A DNA stretch of 64,000 nucleotides from JAPOUP01 sp026708635. Its GTDB lineage: Bacteria > Pseudomonadota > Alphaproteobacteria > Rhodobacterales > Rhodobacteraceae. Below the pieces are notes generated by a model. That model saw nothing but the letters and a program-made list of their open reading frames with translations. It ran no database searches and was not told where the DNA came from. Each line of letters starts with the position of its first letter. The first letter of the stretch is position 1. Below are positions 1 to 9,373 of this stretch, in pieces. Location of the stretch: assembly GCA_965200115.1 (NCBI GenBank), contig OZ241336.1, forward strand, positions 1,364,001 to 1,428,000. The letters are read 5' to 3'. Both the position numbers and the translations under genes were made by a program.

Positions 1-441
1 GCTTTCGTCTGCGGTCCCGAGCCGATGATGAGGACCGTCACCGCGGCACTGGTGGCCAGCGGACTGCCAAGGGACCGTATCAAGCTCGAGATATTCGGGT
101 CAGCCCAGCCGGGCCGTCTTCCCAAAGCGGTGGCCGGCGTCCGCCCGGAGAACCGCTCCGGAGACTGCGAAGCCACCGTCACACTTGATGGCCGCACCCG
201 CAGTTTTCGGATCCCGCGTGACGGTACCAGACTGCTCGACGCCTTCAACGCCCACTCTATGGACGCGCCCTACGCCTGCCGGGCGGGCGTCTGCTCCACC
301 TGCAGGGCCAGGATTCTGGACGGTGAGGTGGAAATGGTCGCCAATCACGCTCTGGAAGACTACGAGGTGCGCGCGGGATACGCGCTGACATGCCAGGCCG
401 TGCCTCTGGGTGACAGGATCGTCGTGGACTACGATCAATAA
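1..441 (+). CDS. paaE: Phenylacetyl-CoA epoxidase reductase subunit PaaE, C-terminal part
   Basis: The frame is open from the first base, so the N-terminal flavin and NAD(P)H domains lie outside the window. The visible 146 residues start with the end of a ferredoxin-NADP reductase fold (VCGPEPMM) and continue into a plant-type 2Fe-2S ferredoxin domain whose ligands are visible as CRAGVCSTC plus a later Cys in LTCQA. In the family this protein passes electrons from NADPH to the PaaABC monooxygenase that epoxidises the ring of phenylacetyl-CoA. Its place beside paaK, paaI, paaZ and paaX supports the name. It runs convergently with paaK. Confidence 0.9.
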   Translation, partial: AFVCGPEPMMRTVTAALVASGLPRDRIKLEIFGSAQPGRLPKAVAGVRPENRSGDCEATVTLDGRTRSFRIPRDGTRLLDAFNAHSMDAPYACRAGVCSTCRARILDGEVEMVANHALEDYEVRAGYALTCQAVPLGDRIVVDYDQ

Positions 442-578
442 TAGAAAGGGGGTCGACCCGGGCAATCTCCTGCCACGCGAAATGAAGCGCGATACGGAAA
501 GATGACGGGACATGGAACGGCAGAGCCTCGTGCCGCCATCGTACCGTATAGACTCGGTCCTCGGAAGTTCGCGTCACC

Positions 579-1883
579 CTACTCCATCGACCTGCCGTCA
601 ACGACCCGAATCGCCTTTCCCTCCGAGCGCGGCACCGAGCCGGGATCCCCGACCTCGATCTCGGCCGTCACACCCACCGTTCCCTTTATCCGTTCCGATA
701 GCGCGCGCTCCACCTCGACCTTTCGGGCCTCATGTCCGAGACTCGTTTCCACCTGAACCTGAAGTGCGTCCAGACTGCCCCTTTTGTAAAGTTTAAGCTG
801 GAAATGCGCCGAAAGGCCTTCCGTGGCCAGGACCTGCTCCTCGATCTGGGTCGGGAACACATTGACACCGCGCAGGATTATCATGTCATCGGCCCGGCCG
901 GTGATCTTGGCCATACGCCGCATCGACCGCGCCGTGCCGGGAAGCAGTTTTGTCAAATCCCGCGTGCGGTAACGGACCAACGGCATTCCCTCCTTGGTAA
1001 GTGTCGTCAGCACGAGCTCCCCTGTCTCGCCATCGGCGACCGGAACACCCGTTTCCGGATCGATGATCTCGGGATAGAAATGATCCTCCCAAACGTGAAG
1101 TCCATCCTTGGTCTCGACACACTCATTCGAAACCCCGGGACCCATCACCTCTGACAGTCCGTATATATCCACCGCATGCATATCGAACGCCCGCTCGACC
1201 TCCTCTCGCATGGCGTTGGTCCAAGGCTCGGCTCCGAATATCCCGACCTCGAGCGAACACTGCCGGGGATCGAGACCCCGCTCATGGAACTGTTCGAGAA
1301 TGTTGAGCATATAGCTCGGTGTCACCATGATCGTTTTTGGCCTGAAGTCCGTGATCAGCGTTACCTGGCGTGGCGTCATTCCACCGGAAACCGGGACAAC
1401 GGTGCACCCCATTCTCTCGGCTCCGTAATGCGCTCCGAGACCGCCGGTGAACAGCCCGTAACCGTAGGCTATATGCACCAAATCTCCGGGGCGGGTCCCG
1501 CTCGCGCGCATCGACCGCGCGACGAGCGCCGCCCAGTTGTCGATATCCCGCTGGGTATATCCGACGACGGTCGGCTTTCCTGTGGTGCCGGATGACGCAT
1601 GGATCCGCACGATCCTCTCGCGCGGCACCGCAAACAGCCCGAATGGATATCCCTCGCGCAGATCGGCCTTGACCGTGAACGGAAATCTGGCCAGATCCGC
1701 GAGCGATTTCAGGTCATCGGGATGCACCCCATGGTCCTCGAACCTCTCACGATACATCGGAACCCGGCTGTAGGCATGGCGCAACGACCATTTCAGCCGC
1801 TCCAGCTGAAGCGCCTCGATCTCGTCGCGGCTCGCGATCTCTATGGGTTCCAGGGTCGAACGGTCCGGCGTAACGTCTCTCAT
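579..1883 (-). CDS. paaK: Phenylacetate-CoA ligase
   Basis: 434 residues, the usual PaaK length. An adenylate-forming enzyme that makes phenylacetyl-CoA from phenylacetate, ATP and CoA in the cytoplasm, the first step of the pathway. The nucleotide-binding loop SSGTTGKPTVVGY is at about residues 97-109, the motif YGLSEVMGPG lies mid-protein, and the C-terminal lid holds GRADDMIILRGVNVFP. paaI follows 10 bases upstream on the same strand and is probably transcribed first. A second, more distant PaaK-like ligase is found at 43253-44632. Confidence 0.95.
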   Translation of the reverse strand: MRDVTPDRSTLEPIEIASRDEIEALQLERLKWSLRHAYSRVPMYRERFEDHGVHPDDLKSLADLARFPFTVKADLREGYPFGLFAVPRERIVRIHASSGTTGKPTVVGYTQRDIDNWAALVARSMRASGTRPGDLVHIAYGYGLFTGGLGAHYGAERMGCTVVPVSGGMTPRQVTLITDFRPKTIMVTPSYMLNILEQFHERGLDPRQCSLEVGIFGAEPWTNAMREEVERAFDMHAVDIYGLSEVMGPGVSNECVETKDGLHVWEDHFYPEIIDPETGVPVADGETGELVLTTLTKEGMPLVRYRTRDLTKLLPGTARSMRRMAKITGRADDMIILRGVNVFPTQIEEQVLATEGLSAHFQLKLYKRGSLDALQVQVETSLGHEARKVEVERALSERIKGTVGVTAEIEVGDPGSVPRSEGKAIRVVDGRSME

Positions 1884-1893
1884 GTCATATTCC

Positions 1894-2322
1894 CTATTCG
1901 AAATGCGTTCCCGGGATCGTTCTGGAACACCCCCTCATCTCGGCAATGACCTCACCGTCTCCCCGGGTCACCTGAACGTCGTATATGCCGCTGCGCCCCT
2001 TCACGCTGACTTCACGGGCCGTCGCGGTCAGGACATCACCCAAGCTCCCCGGTGCGATGAAACTTATCGTATTGTGCTGCGCGACGGCCATTCTGTTGTA
2101 GCTGTTGCAGGCAAAGGCGAAGGCACTGTCGGCAAGTGAGAAAATCACCCCGCCATGGCATATGTCATGCCCGTTGGTATGGTGCCGTTCGACCTTCATC
2201 GCCAGAACCGCCCGCCCCGGGGCGATTTTCTCCAGTGTCATCCCGAACCACCTGCTGGCGTCGTCGCCGGCCCACATGGCCCTGGCGCTGCGCTCCGCGC
2301 ATTCCTGCGCTGACGGTTTCAT
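1894..2322 (-). CDS. paaI: Hydroxyphenylacetyl-CoA thioesterase PaaI
   Basis: 142-residue hotdog-fold thioesterase. The frame is open further upstream, but ATG at 2322 is preceded by a strong ribosome site (AAGGAGGT) at about 8 bases, which decides the start. The motif GHDICHGGVIFSLADSAFAFACN is the family's core, including the catalytic Asp of the SLADSAFA helix; only a part is quoted as key residues HGG and LADSAFA. PaaI removes CoA from dead-end ring-hydroxylated phenylacetyl-CoA and so frees CoA. It is divergent from paaZ with about 130 bases between the starts, so that interval must hold two promoters. Confidence 0.92.
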   Translation of the reverse strand: MKPSAQECAERSARAMWAGDDASRWFGMTLEKIAPGRAVLAMKVERHHTNGHDICHGGVIFSLADSAFAFACNSYNRMAVAQHNTISFIAPGSLGDVLTATAREVSVKGRSGIYDVQVTRGDGEVIAEMRGCSRTIPGTHFE

Positions 2323-2453
2323 GTCGTGCGACCTCCTTGACCGGTACCCCGGCGCGGGCCAATCCGTTACGGGAATTGCGTCCTTGGCCGCCTTCCGGTT
2401 ACATAAATCTGGCATTCCGGTCCAGTGGAATGAACGCGGGAGGAGAAACGGGA

Positions 2454-4484
2454 ATGGACGTGATCGAAGTGGAAAGCTTCCTCGCTGGCCAGTGGTTCGC
2501 TCCCGGTCCAGACGCCAGACCGGTGGAGAGTGCCGTAACGGGCGAAACGATCGCCCGGGTCGGATGCCCTCGCATTGACTGCGGCACCATGCTTGACTAC
2601 GCGAAAGAGGTCGGCGGCCCCAAACTGCGCTCCATGACTTTCCACGACCGGGCCCGCATGCTGAAAGCGCTGGCGCTCTATCTCAATGACCACAGGCAGC
2701 CACTCTACGATCTCTCCTTTTCGACCGGAGCCACGCGGAAGGATCACCTGATCGACATTGATGGCGGCATCGGCGCGACATTCGTGTTCGCGTCAAAGGG
2801 ACGTCGGGAAATGCCCGATGCCCATGTCTATCTTGACGGACCGGTCGAGCGGCTAAGCCGGGGAGGCTCTTTCCTGGGGCGGCATATCGCCATGCCACGG
2901 CGCGGGGTCGCCCTACATATCAACGCCTTTAATTTTCCTGTCTGGGGCATGCTCGAGAAACTCGCGCCCACACTGCTTGCCGGGATGCCGGCAATCATCA
3001 AGCCAGCCACCAGCAGCGCCTATGTCGCGGAGCTTGCGTTCAGGCAGATCCTCGATAGCGGACTTCTTCCCGAAGGCGCGATTCAGCTCATATCCGGCGG
3101 CATTGGCGACCTGCTGGATTTCCTGGACGGACAGGACATCATCAGCTTCACCGGTTCGGCCGACACCGCGCTGAAACTCAAGGCCACGCATGCGATCCTC
3201 GAAGGCGCCGTACCGTTCATCGCGGAACAGGACAGCCTAAACGCCGCGGTCCTTGGCGCGGACGCGGCTCCCGAGGAACCGGAGTTTGGTCTATTCATCA
3301 AGGAAGCCACGCGGGAGATGACCGTGAAGGCGGGTCAGAAATGCACGGCCATGCGGCGTCTTATCGTCCCCGCGACACGGATGCAGGCAGTGATTGAGTC
3401 GCTTTCCGAGCGGTTGGGCGCGGTCCGCGTCGGCGACCCGACAGACGAACGAACCCAGATGGGCGCGCTTATCTCGAAAAGTCACCGCAGCGATGTATTG
3501 GAACGAGCCGACATGATCGCAACGGAAGCCGAGCGGATCTGCGGAGACCCCATGAAATTCTCCGTCCGGGGCGCCGACCGGTCGAAAGGCGCGTTTCTGC
3601 CACCCATGCTGTTTCATTGCGCGGATCCCGACGCGGCTTCCACCGTTCACGCGACCGAGGCGTTCGGCCCCGTAGCAACCGTCATGGGTTACCGTGACAC
3701 AGCGCATGCCGCTGTTCTGGCGAATCGCGGGAACGGCTCGCTGGTCGCTTCGGTGTTCACCCGCTGCGGCGATATCGCCCGGGAACTGGCGTTGGAGACG
3801 GCCTCGTATCACGGCCGGCTGTATTTCAACAACAGAGACTCGGCCACCGAATCAACCGGTCATGGCTCGCCTCTTCCACATATGGTACATGGTGGACCCG
3901 GACGTGCGGGTGGAGGGGAGGAGCAGGGCGGCATCCGCGGCGTGGCGCATTACATGCAGCGCACCGCGATACAGGGTTCACCCGACATTCTCACCGCCGT
4001 CGGAGGTGTCTGGGTGCCCGGAAGTCTGGAAGCCAAAGGTCGCGGGCATCCGTTCCGTCGACGGTTCGGGAACCTGGACATAGGTGAGACAATTCATACC
4101 GCGAAGCGCGAGATCACGATCAAGGACATCAATCATTTCGCGGAGTTCACCGGTGACAGGTTCTATGCCCATCTTGACGAAGAGGCCGCCGCGGCCAATC
4201 CGTTTTTCCCGGGGCGGGTGGCGCATGGCTACCTGCTTCTCAGTTTTGCCGCCGGCCTGTTCGTCGAACCATCGCCGGGACCGGTGCTGGCGAACACCGG
4301 GCTGGACTCGCTTCGTTTCATGCAACCGGTCTCACCCGGCGACAGGATCGCCGCGCAACTGACCGTCAAACAGAAAACCATACGCAACGACGATTATGGC
4401 GAGGTTCGCTGGCATGTCACATTGACCAACCAGAACGGTGATGTCTGCGCGGAATACGAACTGTTGACCATGGTGGCCCGTTGA
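2454..4484 (+). CDS. paaZ: Bifunctional oxepin-CoA hydrolase / 3-oxo-5,6-dehydrosuberyl-CoA semialdehyde dehydrogenase
   Basis: 676 residues, the size of full-length PaaZ. An aldehyde dehydrogenase domain fills residues 1 to about 510, with the general-base Glu in FIAEQDSLN near 258 and the nucleophile Cys in AGQKCTAMRR near 297. A MaoC-type hydratase domain follows (FTGDRFYAHLD, GRVAHGY), which opens the oxepin ring. The open frame begins at 2136, but ATG 2454 has AGGAG 8 bases upstream and starts at the conserved beginning of the family, so that start is chosen. An alternative ATG lies at 2430. The catalytic residues of both domains look intact. Confidence 0.94.
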   Translation: MDVIEVESFLAGQWFAPGPDARPVESAVTGETIARVGCPRIDCGTMLDYAKEVGGPKLRSMTFHDRARMLKALALYLNDHRQPLYDLSFSTGATRKDHLIDIDGGIGATFVFASKGRREMPDAHVYLDGPVERLSRGGSFLGRHIAMPRRGVALHINAFNFPVWGMLEKLAPTLLAGMPAIIKPATSSAYVAELAFRQILDSGLLPEGAIQLISGGIGDLLDFLDGQDIISFTGSADTALKLKATHAILEGAVPFIAEQDSLNAAVLGADAAPEEPEFGLFIKEATREMTVKAGQKCTAMRRLIVPATRMQAVIESLSERLGAVRVGDPTDERTQMGALISKSHRSDVLERADMIATEAERICGDPMKFSVRGADRSKGAFLPPMLFHCADPDAASTVHATEAFGPVATVMGYRDTAHAAVLANRGNGSLVASVFTRCGDIARELALETASYHGRLYFNNRDSATESTGHGSPLPHMVHGGPGRAGGGEEQGGIRGVAHYMQRTAIQGSPDILTAVGGVWVPGSLEAKGRGHPFRRRFGNLDIGETIHTAKREITIKDINHFAEFTGDRFYAHLDEEAAAANPFFPGRVAHGYLLLSFAAGLFVEPSPGPVLANTGLDSLRFMQPVSPGDRIAAQLTVKQKTIRNDDYGEVRWHVTLTNQNGDVCAEYELLTMVAR

Positions 4485-4643
4485 GCGCCGCCGGAGCCGG
4501 GCCTGATCGAGGCGCTGGCGAGAAACGGCGCGGGTTCGGAGGAACCGAAAACCAATCCTCTAAATCCGCCGATCCATCCGCGCGCCAGCCCGTCGTCCGC
4601 GATCAAAATCCGCGATGCCCGCCTTCAACAGACATAGGTCGCA

Positions 4644-5465
4644 ATGGCGGAAATTGAGGCGGTTTCTTCAAGCGAGATGATCGACAGGCTGGGTGAACTC
4701 GGGAATCCCCCGGTCTGGTCTTTGGTCATCACGGTATTCGGCGACTCCGTAATGCCTCGCGGCGGCGTTGTTTCCGCGAGCGCGCTGTCGTCCATATTTC
4801 ACCGCCTTTCGATCAGGGGGGAAGCCCTGCGCGTGGCGCTTCACAGACTCGCGAAGGATGGCTGGATTGTCCGGCATAGGCTCGGTCGCAATAGCCATTA
4901 CGCTCTTTCGGACATAGGTCGTGCCAAATTCCTTCCGGCCTCACGCCGTATCTATGCAATCGCTCCGGTCCTAAACGGGCCCTGGAGGCTTGTAGCGCTG
5001 CGGAGGCCCCCACACCCGGAAACGGCAATGTCCGAGGCGGGCTTTCTGCAACTCTCGCCAACGCTGTTCCTAGGCCCGCGGCAAGCCGGAGAGCCGCCCG
5101 CCAACAGGGAGGCGATCGTGGGTGACGTCCGACACCTTCCGGATTGGGCCCGTTCGGCTCTCGCGCCGGAACCGCTGCAACTGGACTACCGACGACTTCA
5201 TTCAGTACTCTCGGAACAGATGGCCACGCTCCAGACGGCCAGTGGACTCGAGCCACTGGACGCCGTAGGCCTGCGTACGTTGCTCGTTCACCATTGGCGG
5301 CGCTTACTGCTGCGCCACGCTGACCTTCCGGCGGACGTCATGCCCGAGGGATGGCGCGGTGAGGACTGCCGTGGGCTGGTGCTCGCCCTGCACGAAGCGC
5401 TCTCGCGGAGCGCCGACCCCTGGCTTGATGGAGCCATCGGACCCCGGGTCACCCATCGCCCATAA
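4644..5465 (+). CDS. paaX: PaaX-family transcriptional repressor of phenylacetate genes
   Basis: 273 residues. The N-terminal third is a winged helix (GVVSASALSSIFHRLSIRGEALRVALHRLAKDGW region, residues about 35-70), followed by the PaaX central and C-terminal domains. In the family, PaaX represses paa promoters and is released by phenylacetyl-CoA. It lies about 160 bases downstream of paaZ on the same strand, so it could be read from paaZ or from its own promoter. I did not find a convincing PaaX operator in the paaI-paaZ interval by eye. Confidence 0.9.
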   Translation: MAEIEAVSSSEMIDRLGELGNPPVWSLVITVFGDSVMPRGGVVSASALSSIFHRLSIRGEALRVALHRLAKDGWIVRHRLGRNSHYALSDIGRAKFLPASRRIYAIAPVLNGPWRLVALRRPPHPETAMSEAGFLQLSPTLFLGPRQAGEPPANREAIVGDVRHLPDWARSALAPEPLQLDYRRLHSVLSEQMATLQTASGLEPLDAVGLRTLLVHHWRRLLLRHADLPADVMPEGWRGEDCRGLVLALHEALSRSADPWLDGAIGPRVTHRP

Positions 5466-5725
5466 CCCCTATCTGGCCCATAGATAGTCAATAGCCCTTT
5501 CCGGTCAAAAGACCACTCCGCAAACCGCCGATAGCTATTGCGACGGCATCGGACAGGGGGCATCGATCAATCGATCGGCTTTTTCCGGTACCGGACACGG
5601 GACGCTGGGACCTGTCGTAAATGAATCGATTTCCAAGGCGGAGAGAGGTGAAACTCCAGTCGGACCATGAAACTGTTTCGCTTCGAGTTCCAGGCGGTAT
5701 ACATGCGGCCAACAGGAGAGTATCC

Positions 5726-6655
5726 ATGCCACCGATGCTTGATTTGCGCGACGTGCGCAAGACTTACCCAAATGGAACCGACGCGCTCAAGGGCGTATCG
5801 CTTCGGATCGAGCAGGGCGAGATTCTCGCCCTTCTGGGCCCGAACGGCGCCGGCAAGACCACACTTATCTCGATCATCTGCGGGATCTCGACGATGACCG
5901 CCGGCTCGGTCGAAGTGGGAGGCCATGATGTGGCAACCGATTTCCGCGCCGCGCGGCAGCTCATAGGCATTGTTCCGCAGGAACTGAGCCTCGACCCGTT
6001 CGCGCGCGTCGGAAACTGCCTTCGACTGTCCCGCGGGCTTTTCGGCCTTCCGCGCGGTGACTCCACAATCGAAGGAATCCTGAAAAAGCTTTCGCTTTGG
6101 GACAAGCGGGACAACAGGGTTCATGAGCTTTCGGGGGGCATGAAACGCCGGGTCCTAATCGGAAAGGCTCTGGCACATGAGCCGAAAGTGCTCTTTCTTG
6201 ACGAGCCTACAGCCGGTGTCGACGTTGAACTGCGCAAGGACATGTGGCGAACGGTGCGCGACCTCAAGGAACAGGGTACAACGATCATATTGACCACGCA
6301 CTACATAGATGAGGCCGAGGCCATCGCGGACCGGGTCGGCGTAATATCAAACGGTGAGATACTGCTTGTCGAGGAAACGGAGGCGCTGATGCACCGGATG
6401 GGCAGGAAGGAAATGATCATCGAACTGCAGGAACCCGTCGACGAAATTCCCGAAAGCCTTTCCGCATATGGCCTCCGCAGAGGACGAAACAACCGCTCGC
6501 TGGTCTATTCCTACGTCTCCATGGCGGGAAAGCGCCCCGGGATCACCTCGCTGCTCACCGATATATCGGCGGCGGGTTTCGTGCTGCGCGACGTGCAGAC
6601 CCGACAGTCAAGCCTTGAGGACATTTTCGTCGACCTTCTGAGAGACGCCGCATGA
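5726..6655 (+). CDS. ABC-2 type exporter ATP-binding protein
   Basis: 309 residues. Walker A GPNGAGKTT, signature LSGGMKRR, Walker B VLFLDEPTAGVD and the switch His of TTHYIDEAEA are all present, followed by a C-terminal extension typical of DrrA/NodI/CcmA-type export ATPases. ATG 5726 is chosen over the longer open frame because it has GGAG about 9 bases upstream and begins at the domain. It overlaps its permease partner by 4 bases (ATGA at 6652-6655), which indicates translational coupling. The exported substrate cannot be told from sequence. Confidence 0.9.
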   Translation: MPPMLDLRDVRKTYPNGTDALKGVSLRIEQGEILALLGPNGAGKTTLISIICGISTMTAGSVEVGGHDVATDFRAARQLIGIVPQELSLDPFARVGNCLRLSRGLFGLPRGDSTIEGILKKLSLWDKRDNRVHELSGGMKRRVLIGKALAHEPKVLFLDEPTAGVDVELRKDMWRTVRDLKEQGTTIILTTHYIDEAEAIADRVGVISNGEILLVEETEALMHRMGRKEMIIELQEPVDEIPESLSAYGLRRGRNNRSLVYSYVSMAGKRPGITSLLTDISAAGFVLRDVQTRQSSLEDIFVDLLRDAA

Positions 6656-7413
6656 ACTGGTTCGGTATACTCACCATCTACAGGTTCGAGATGGCCCGCA
6701 CATGGCGCACGATCTGGCAATCGATCGTCTCGCCGGTCATCTCGACGTCACTTTACTTCGTGGTGTTCGGAACCGCCATCGGCGGCCGGATCACCGAGGT
6801 CGAGAGCGTCAGCTACGGCGCCTTCATAGTGCCGGGGCTGATCATGCTCTCGGCGACCATGCAATCAGTCTCCAACGCCAGCCTCGCGATCTATCTTCCC
6901 AAATTCATCGGCACGATCTACGAACTGCTCTCCGCTCCGCTCAGCTATGTCGAAATCGTGATCGGCTATGTTGGCGCGGCGGCCACGAAGTCGCTTATCA
7001 TCGGGCTGATTATCCTCGCGACCGCTTTCCTGTTCGTCCCGCTGCAGATCCTGCATCCATTCTGGATGCTGGCTTTCCTCCTGCTCACCTGTCTGTCATT
7101 CAGTCTCTTCGGTTTCATTATCGGCATCTGGGCAAAGGATTTCGAGGAGCTCCAGCTTATCCCCCTTCTGGTCATAACGCCTCTGGTGTTCCTCGGCGGC
7201 GCGTTTTTCTCGGTCTCGATGCTTCCGCCCGCGTGGCAGACGGTCGCGCTGTTCAACCCCATGATCTATCTCGTCTCGGGGTTCCGATGGGCGTTCTTCG
7301 GCCTCGCCGACGTTTCGCCCGGGATCAGTCTGACCGCGATTCTGGGTTTCACCGGACTCTGTATGGGCGTCGTTTGGTGGATATTCAGGACAGGATGGCG
7401 GCTCAAGACCTGA
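6652..7413 (+). CDS. ABC-2 type exporter permease
   Basis: 253 residues with about six hydrophobic segments and the ABC-2 membrane domain pattern, including the conserved C-terminal stretch FNPMIYLVSGFRWAFFG seen in DrrB/NodJ-type permeases. It forms the membrane part of the exporter with the ATPase immediately upstream, whose stop codon overlaps its ATG. The substrate is unknown. Confidence 0.88.
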   Translation: MNWFGILTIYRFEMARTWRTIWQSIVSPVISTSLYFVVFGTAIGGRITEVESVSYGAFIVPGLIMLSATMQSVSNASLAIYLPKFIGTIYELLSAPLSYVEIVIGYVGAAATKSLIIGLIILATAFLFVPLQILHPFWMLAFLLLTCLSFSLFGFIIGIWAKDFEELQLIPLLVITPLVFLGGAFFSVSMLPPAWQTVALFNPMIYLVSGFRWAFFGLADVSPGISLTAILGFTGLCMGVVWWIFRTGWRLKT

Positions 7414-7465
7414 CGGGATCGGTTCCAGCCTTGTCCAGACGTTCCCAAGCCACTACATCCAGCGC

Positions 7466-8269
7466 ATGGAAATCGCGTTCACCAGGCTATACCGAAGGCG
7501 ACCCGCGGTCGCCGTGATAAGGCTTACCGGCGTGATCGCAGGCGGTAGGCGGAGCGACGCGCTGTGCGATTCGCGCCTCGCTCCGCTGCTTGAGCGGGCG
7601 TTCAGGAAAGGCAGTCCCGTGGCTGTTGCCCTCGCGATCAACTCCCCGGGCGGAAGCCCGGTCCAGTCGAGCCTCATCGCCGCCCGTATAAGGCGGCTGG
7701 CCGAGGAAATGGACGTCAAGGTCTATGCGTTCGTCGAGGACGTAGCGGCTTCCGGCGGCTACTGGCTCGCCTGCGCCGCCGATGAAATCTGGGTCGACGC
7801 CAGTTCCATCGTCGGATCGATCGGCGTGATCTACGCGGGTTTCGGGCTTCAGGACTTCATAGGAAAATTCGGCGTCGAGCGCCGCGTGCATACGGCCGGT
7901 AGCTCCAAGTCGATGCTCGATCCATTCCGTCCTGAGCGGCAGGAGGACGTGCGGAAACTCAAGGGTTGGCAGACCCAGATCCACGACGCGTTCATTCAAC
8001 ATGTCAGGACAGCGCGCGGCCGCCGGCTGAAGGATGATGGGGAGCTGTTCAGCGGCGACGTCTGGGTAGGCGCCGTATCGGTGGAAAAGGGCCTCGCCGA
8101 TGGGGTCGGCCATATCGTTCCAAAGATGACGGAAATCTTTGGGGAAAAAGTCCGCTTCCTGCAGTACGGTCCGAAGCGCGGCCTGTTCCAGCGCCTCGGC
8201 GCGCGTATGCTTGACGACATTCTCAGCGTTGCTGACGAACGTGCGCAATTCGGTCGGTTTGGCCTTTGA
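7466..8269 (+). CDS. S49 family peptidase (SppA-like)
   Basis: 267 residues, a single S49 domain as in the short SppA form. The catalytic Ser is in VAASGGYWLA (about residue 96) and the general-base Lys in SSKSMLDPF (about residue 148), the Ser-Lys dyad of signal peptide peptidases. The oxyanion region AINSPGGSPV is also present. There is no clear N-terminal membrane anchor, so it may be cytosolic or peripherally bound. The following small gene begins within its stop codon region. Confidence 0.9.
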   Translation: MEIAFTRLYRRRPAVAVIRLTGVIAGGRRSDALCDSRLAPLLERAFRKGSPVAVALAINSPGGSPVQSSLIAARIRRLAEEMDVKVYAFVEDVAASGGYWLACAADEIWVDASSIVGSIGVIYAGFGLQDFIGKFGVERRVHTAGSSKSMLDPFRPERQEDVRKLKGWQTQIHDAFIQHVRTARGRRLKDDGELFSGDVWVGAVSVEKGLADGVGHIVPKMTEIFGEKVRFLQYGPKRGLFQRLGARMLDDILSVADERAQFGRFGL

Positions 8270-8427
8270 TTGTCAAGATCATCATAGTTTTCCTGGCAGT
8301 TATGGCGATACTGGCCATGTTCGGGCGCCTAAGGCTTCCGGGGCAGAACGGTATCGTTTGGCGCAGATGTCCCCGCTGTGGTCGGTACATGTTCGGTAAG
8401 GGACCATGCCACTGCGGTAAGGTCTGA
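8266..8427 (+). CDS. Small membrane protein with C-terminal zinc-ribbon-like cysteines
   Basis: 53 codons, starting with TTG that overlaps the last codons of the S49 gene by 4 bases. The product has one hydrophobic segment (residues about 2-20, IVKIIIVFLAVMAILAMFG) and a short cytoplasmic tail with CPRCGRY and CHCG, a CxxC plus CxC arrangement that could bind one zinc. It ends 4 bases before the antiporter start. I recall similar unnamed small proteins at this place in Rhodobacterales genomes, but that recollection was not checked. Function unknown. Confidence 0.7.
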   Translation: MIVKIIIVFLAVMAILAMFGRLRLPGQNGIVWRRCPRCGRYMFGKGPCHCGKV

Positions 8428-8431
8428 CCCC

Positions 8432-9373
8432 TTGGATTTCGTCTACGCCGCCCTTGGCCTGGCCATTCTGCTCCTGGCCGGTGACGCACTCGTCCGTGGA
8501 TCGGTCAACCTTGCCACCAAGCTGCGGATTCCGGCAGTTGTCGTAAGTCTCACGATCGTCAGCTTCGGAACCTCGGCTCCGGAACTTTTCATCTCGGCCA
8601 GCGCTGTTCTTGACGGAGCGCCGGGCATCGCGCTGGGCAATGTCGTGGGATCGAACATTTCCAACGTGCTGCTGGTTCTCGGCCTGCCGGCGCTGATATC
8701 CGGCATCGATGCCAAGGTTTCCGGCACGGGTCGGTCATTCATCCTGATGATGGCCGCCTCCGTCGCGTTCATCGCGCTGTGTTTCCTTGGTCCCCTGACA
8801 TGGAAACATGGTCTGCTACTCCTTGGGCTACTGGTCGCGGTCACATTTGACCAACTCTACCGCGCGCGCGGCGGTTACCGCATGCCCGTCGGCGAGGCGG
8901 AGGACGTGAAATGCGCCGATCCTCCGATATCCGGGATCAGGCTGACGTCGTTGATGATCATTGGCCTTGTCGGACTTCCATTCGGGGCGGGTCTTCTTAT
9001 CGAAGGGGCGGTTAACATCGCGGACGCTTTCGGACTCAGTGAATCGGCCGTCGGGTTGACTCTGGTCGCGGTGGGCACCTCCCTTCCCGAGCTCGCCACG
9101 ACCGTCGTCGCGGCCATCCGCCGTCGCGCCGACGTCGTCCTTGGCAACGTGATCGGTTCGAACATTTTCAACCTTCTGGCAATCATCGGCGTCTCATCCA
9201 TGCTGGGAACCATTCCGGTAGAACCGTCGTTCCTGGAATTCAATCTTTGGGTCATGGTCGCGACGTCGCTCTTTCTTGCGCCATTCGCGCTTGGCGGTTA
9301 CAGGATCTCCAGGATTACTGGCATTCTGCTGTTCGTGCTGTATCTCGTCTATGTGACGATCGTGCTGGCATGA
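8432..9373 (+). CDS. Calcium/sodium antiporter (CaCA family, YrbG-like)
   Basis: 313 residues from TTG 8432, a start that fits the hydrophobic N-terminus better than the ATG at 8378 inside the preceding small gene. The protein has two homologous halves, each with an alpha repeat: FGTSAPELF with GNVVGSNISN, and GTSLPELATT with GNVIGSNIFN. About ten membrane segments are visible. In the family it exchanges Na+ (or H+) for Ca2+ across the inner membrane. The stop codon overlaps the next gene's ATG (ATGA). Confidence 0.9.
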   Translation: MDFVYAALGLAILLLAGDALVRGSVNLATKLRIPAVVVSLTIVSFGTSAPELFISASAVLDGAPGIALGNVVGSNISNVLLVLGLPALISGIDAKVSGTGRSFILMMAASVAFIALCFLGPLTWKHGLLLLGLLVAVTFDQLYRARGGYRMPVGEAEDVKCADPPISGIRLTSLMIIGLVGLPFGAGLLIEGAVNIADAFGLSESAVGLTLVAVGTSLPELATTVVAAIRRRADVVLGNVIGSNIFNLLAIIGVSSMLGTIPVEPSFLEFNLWVMVATSLFLAPFALGGYRISRITGILLFVLYLVYVTIVLA

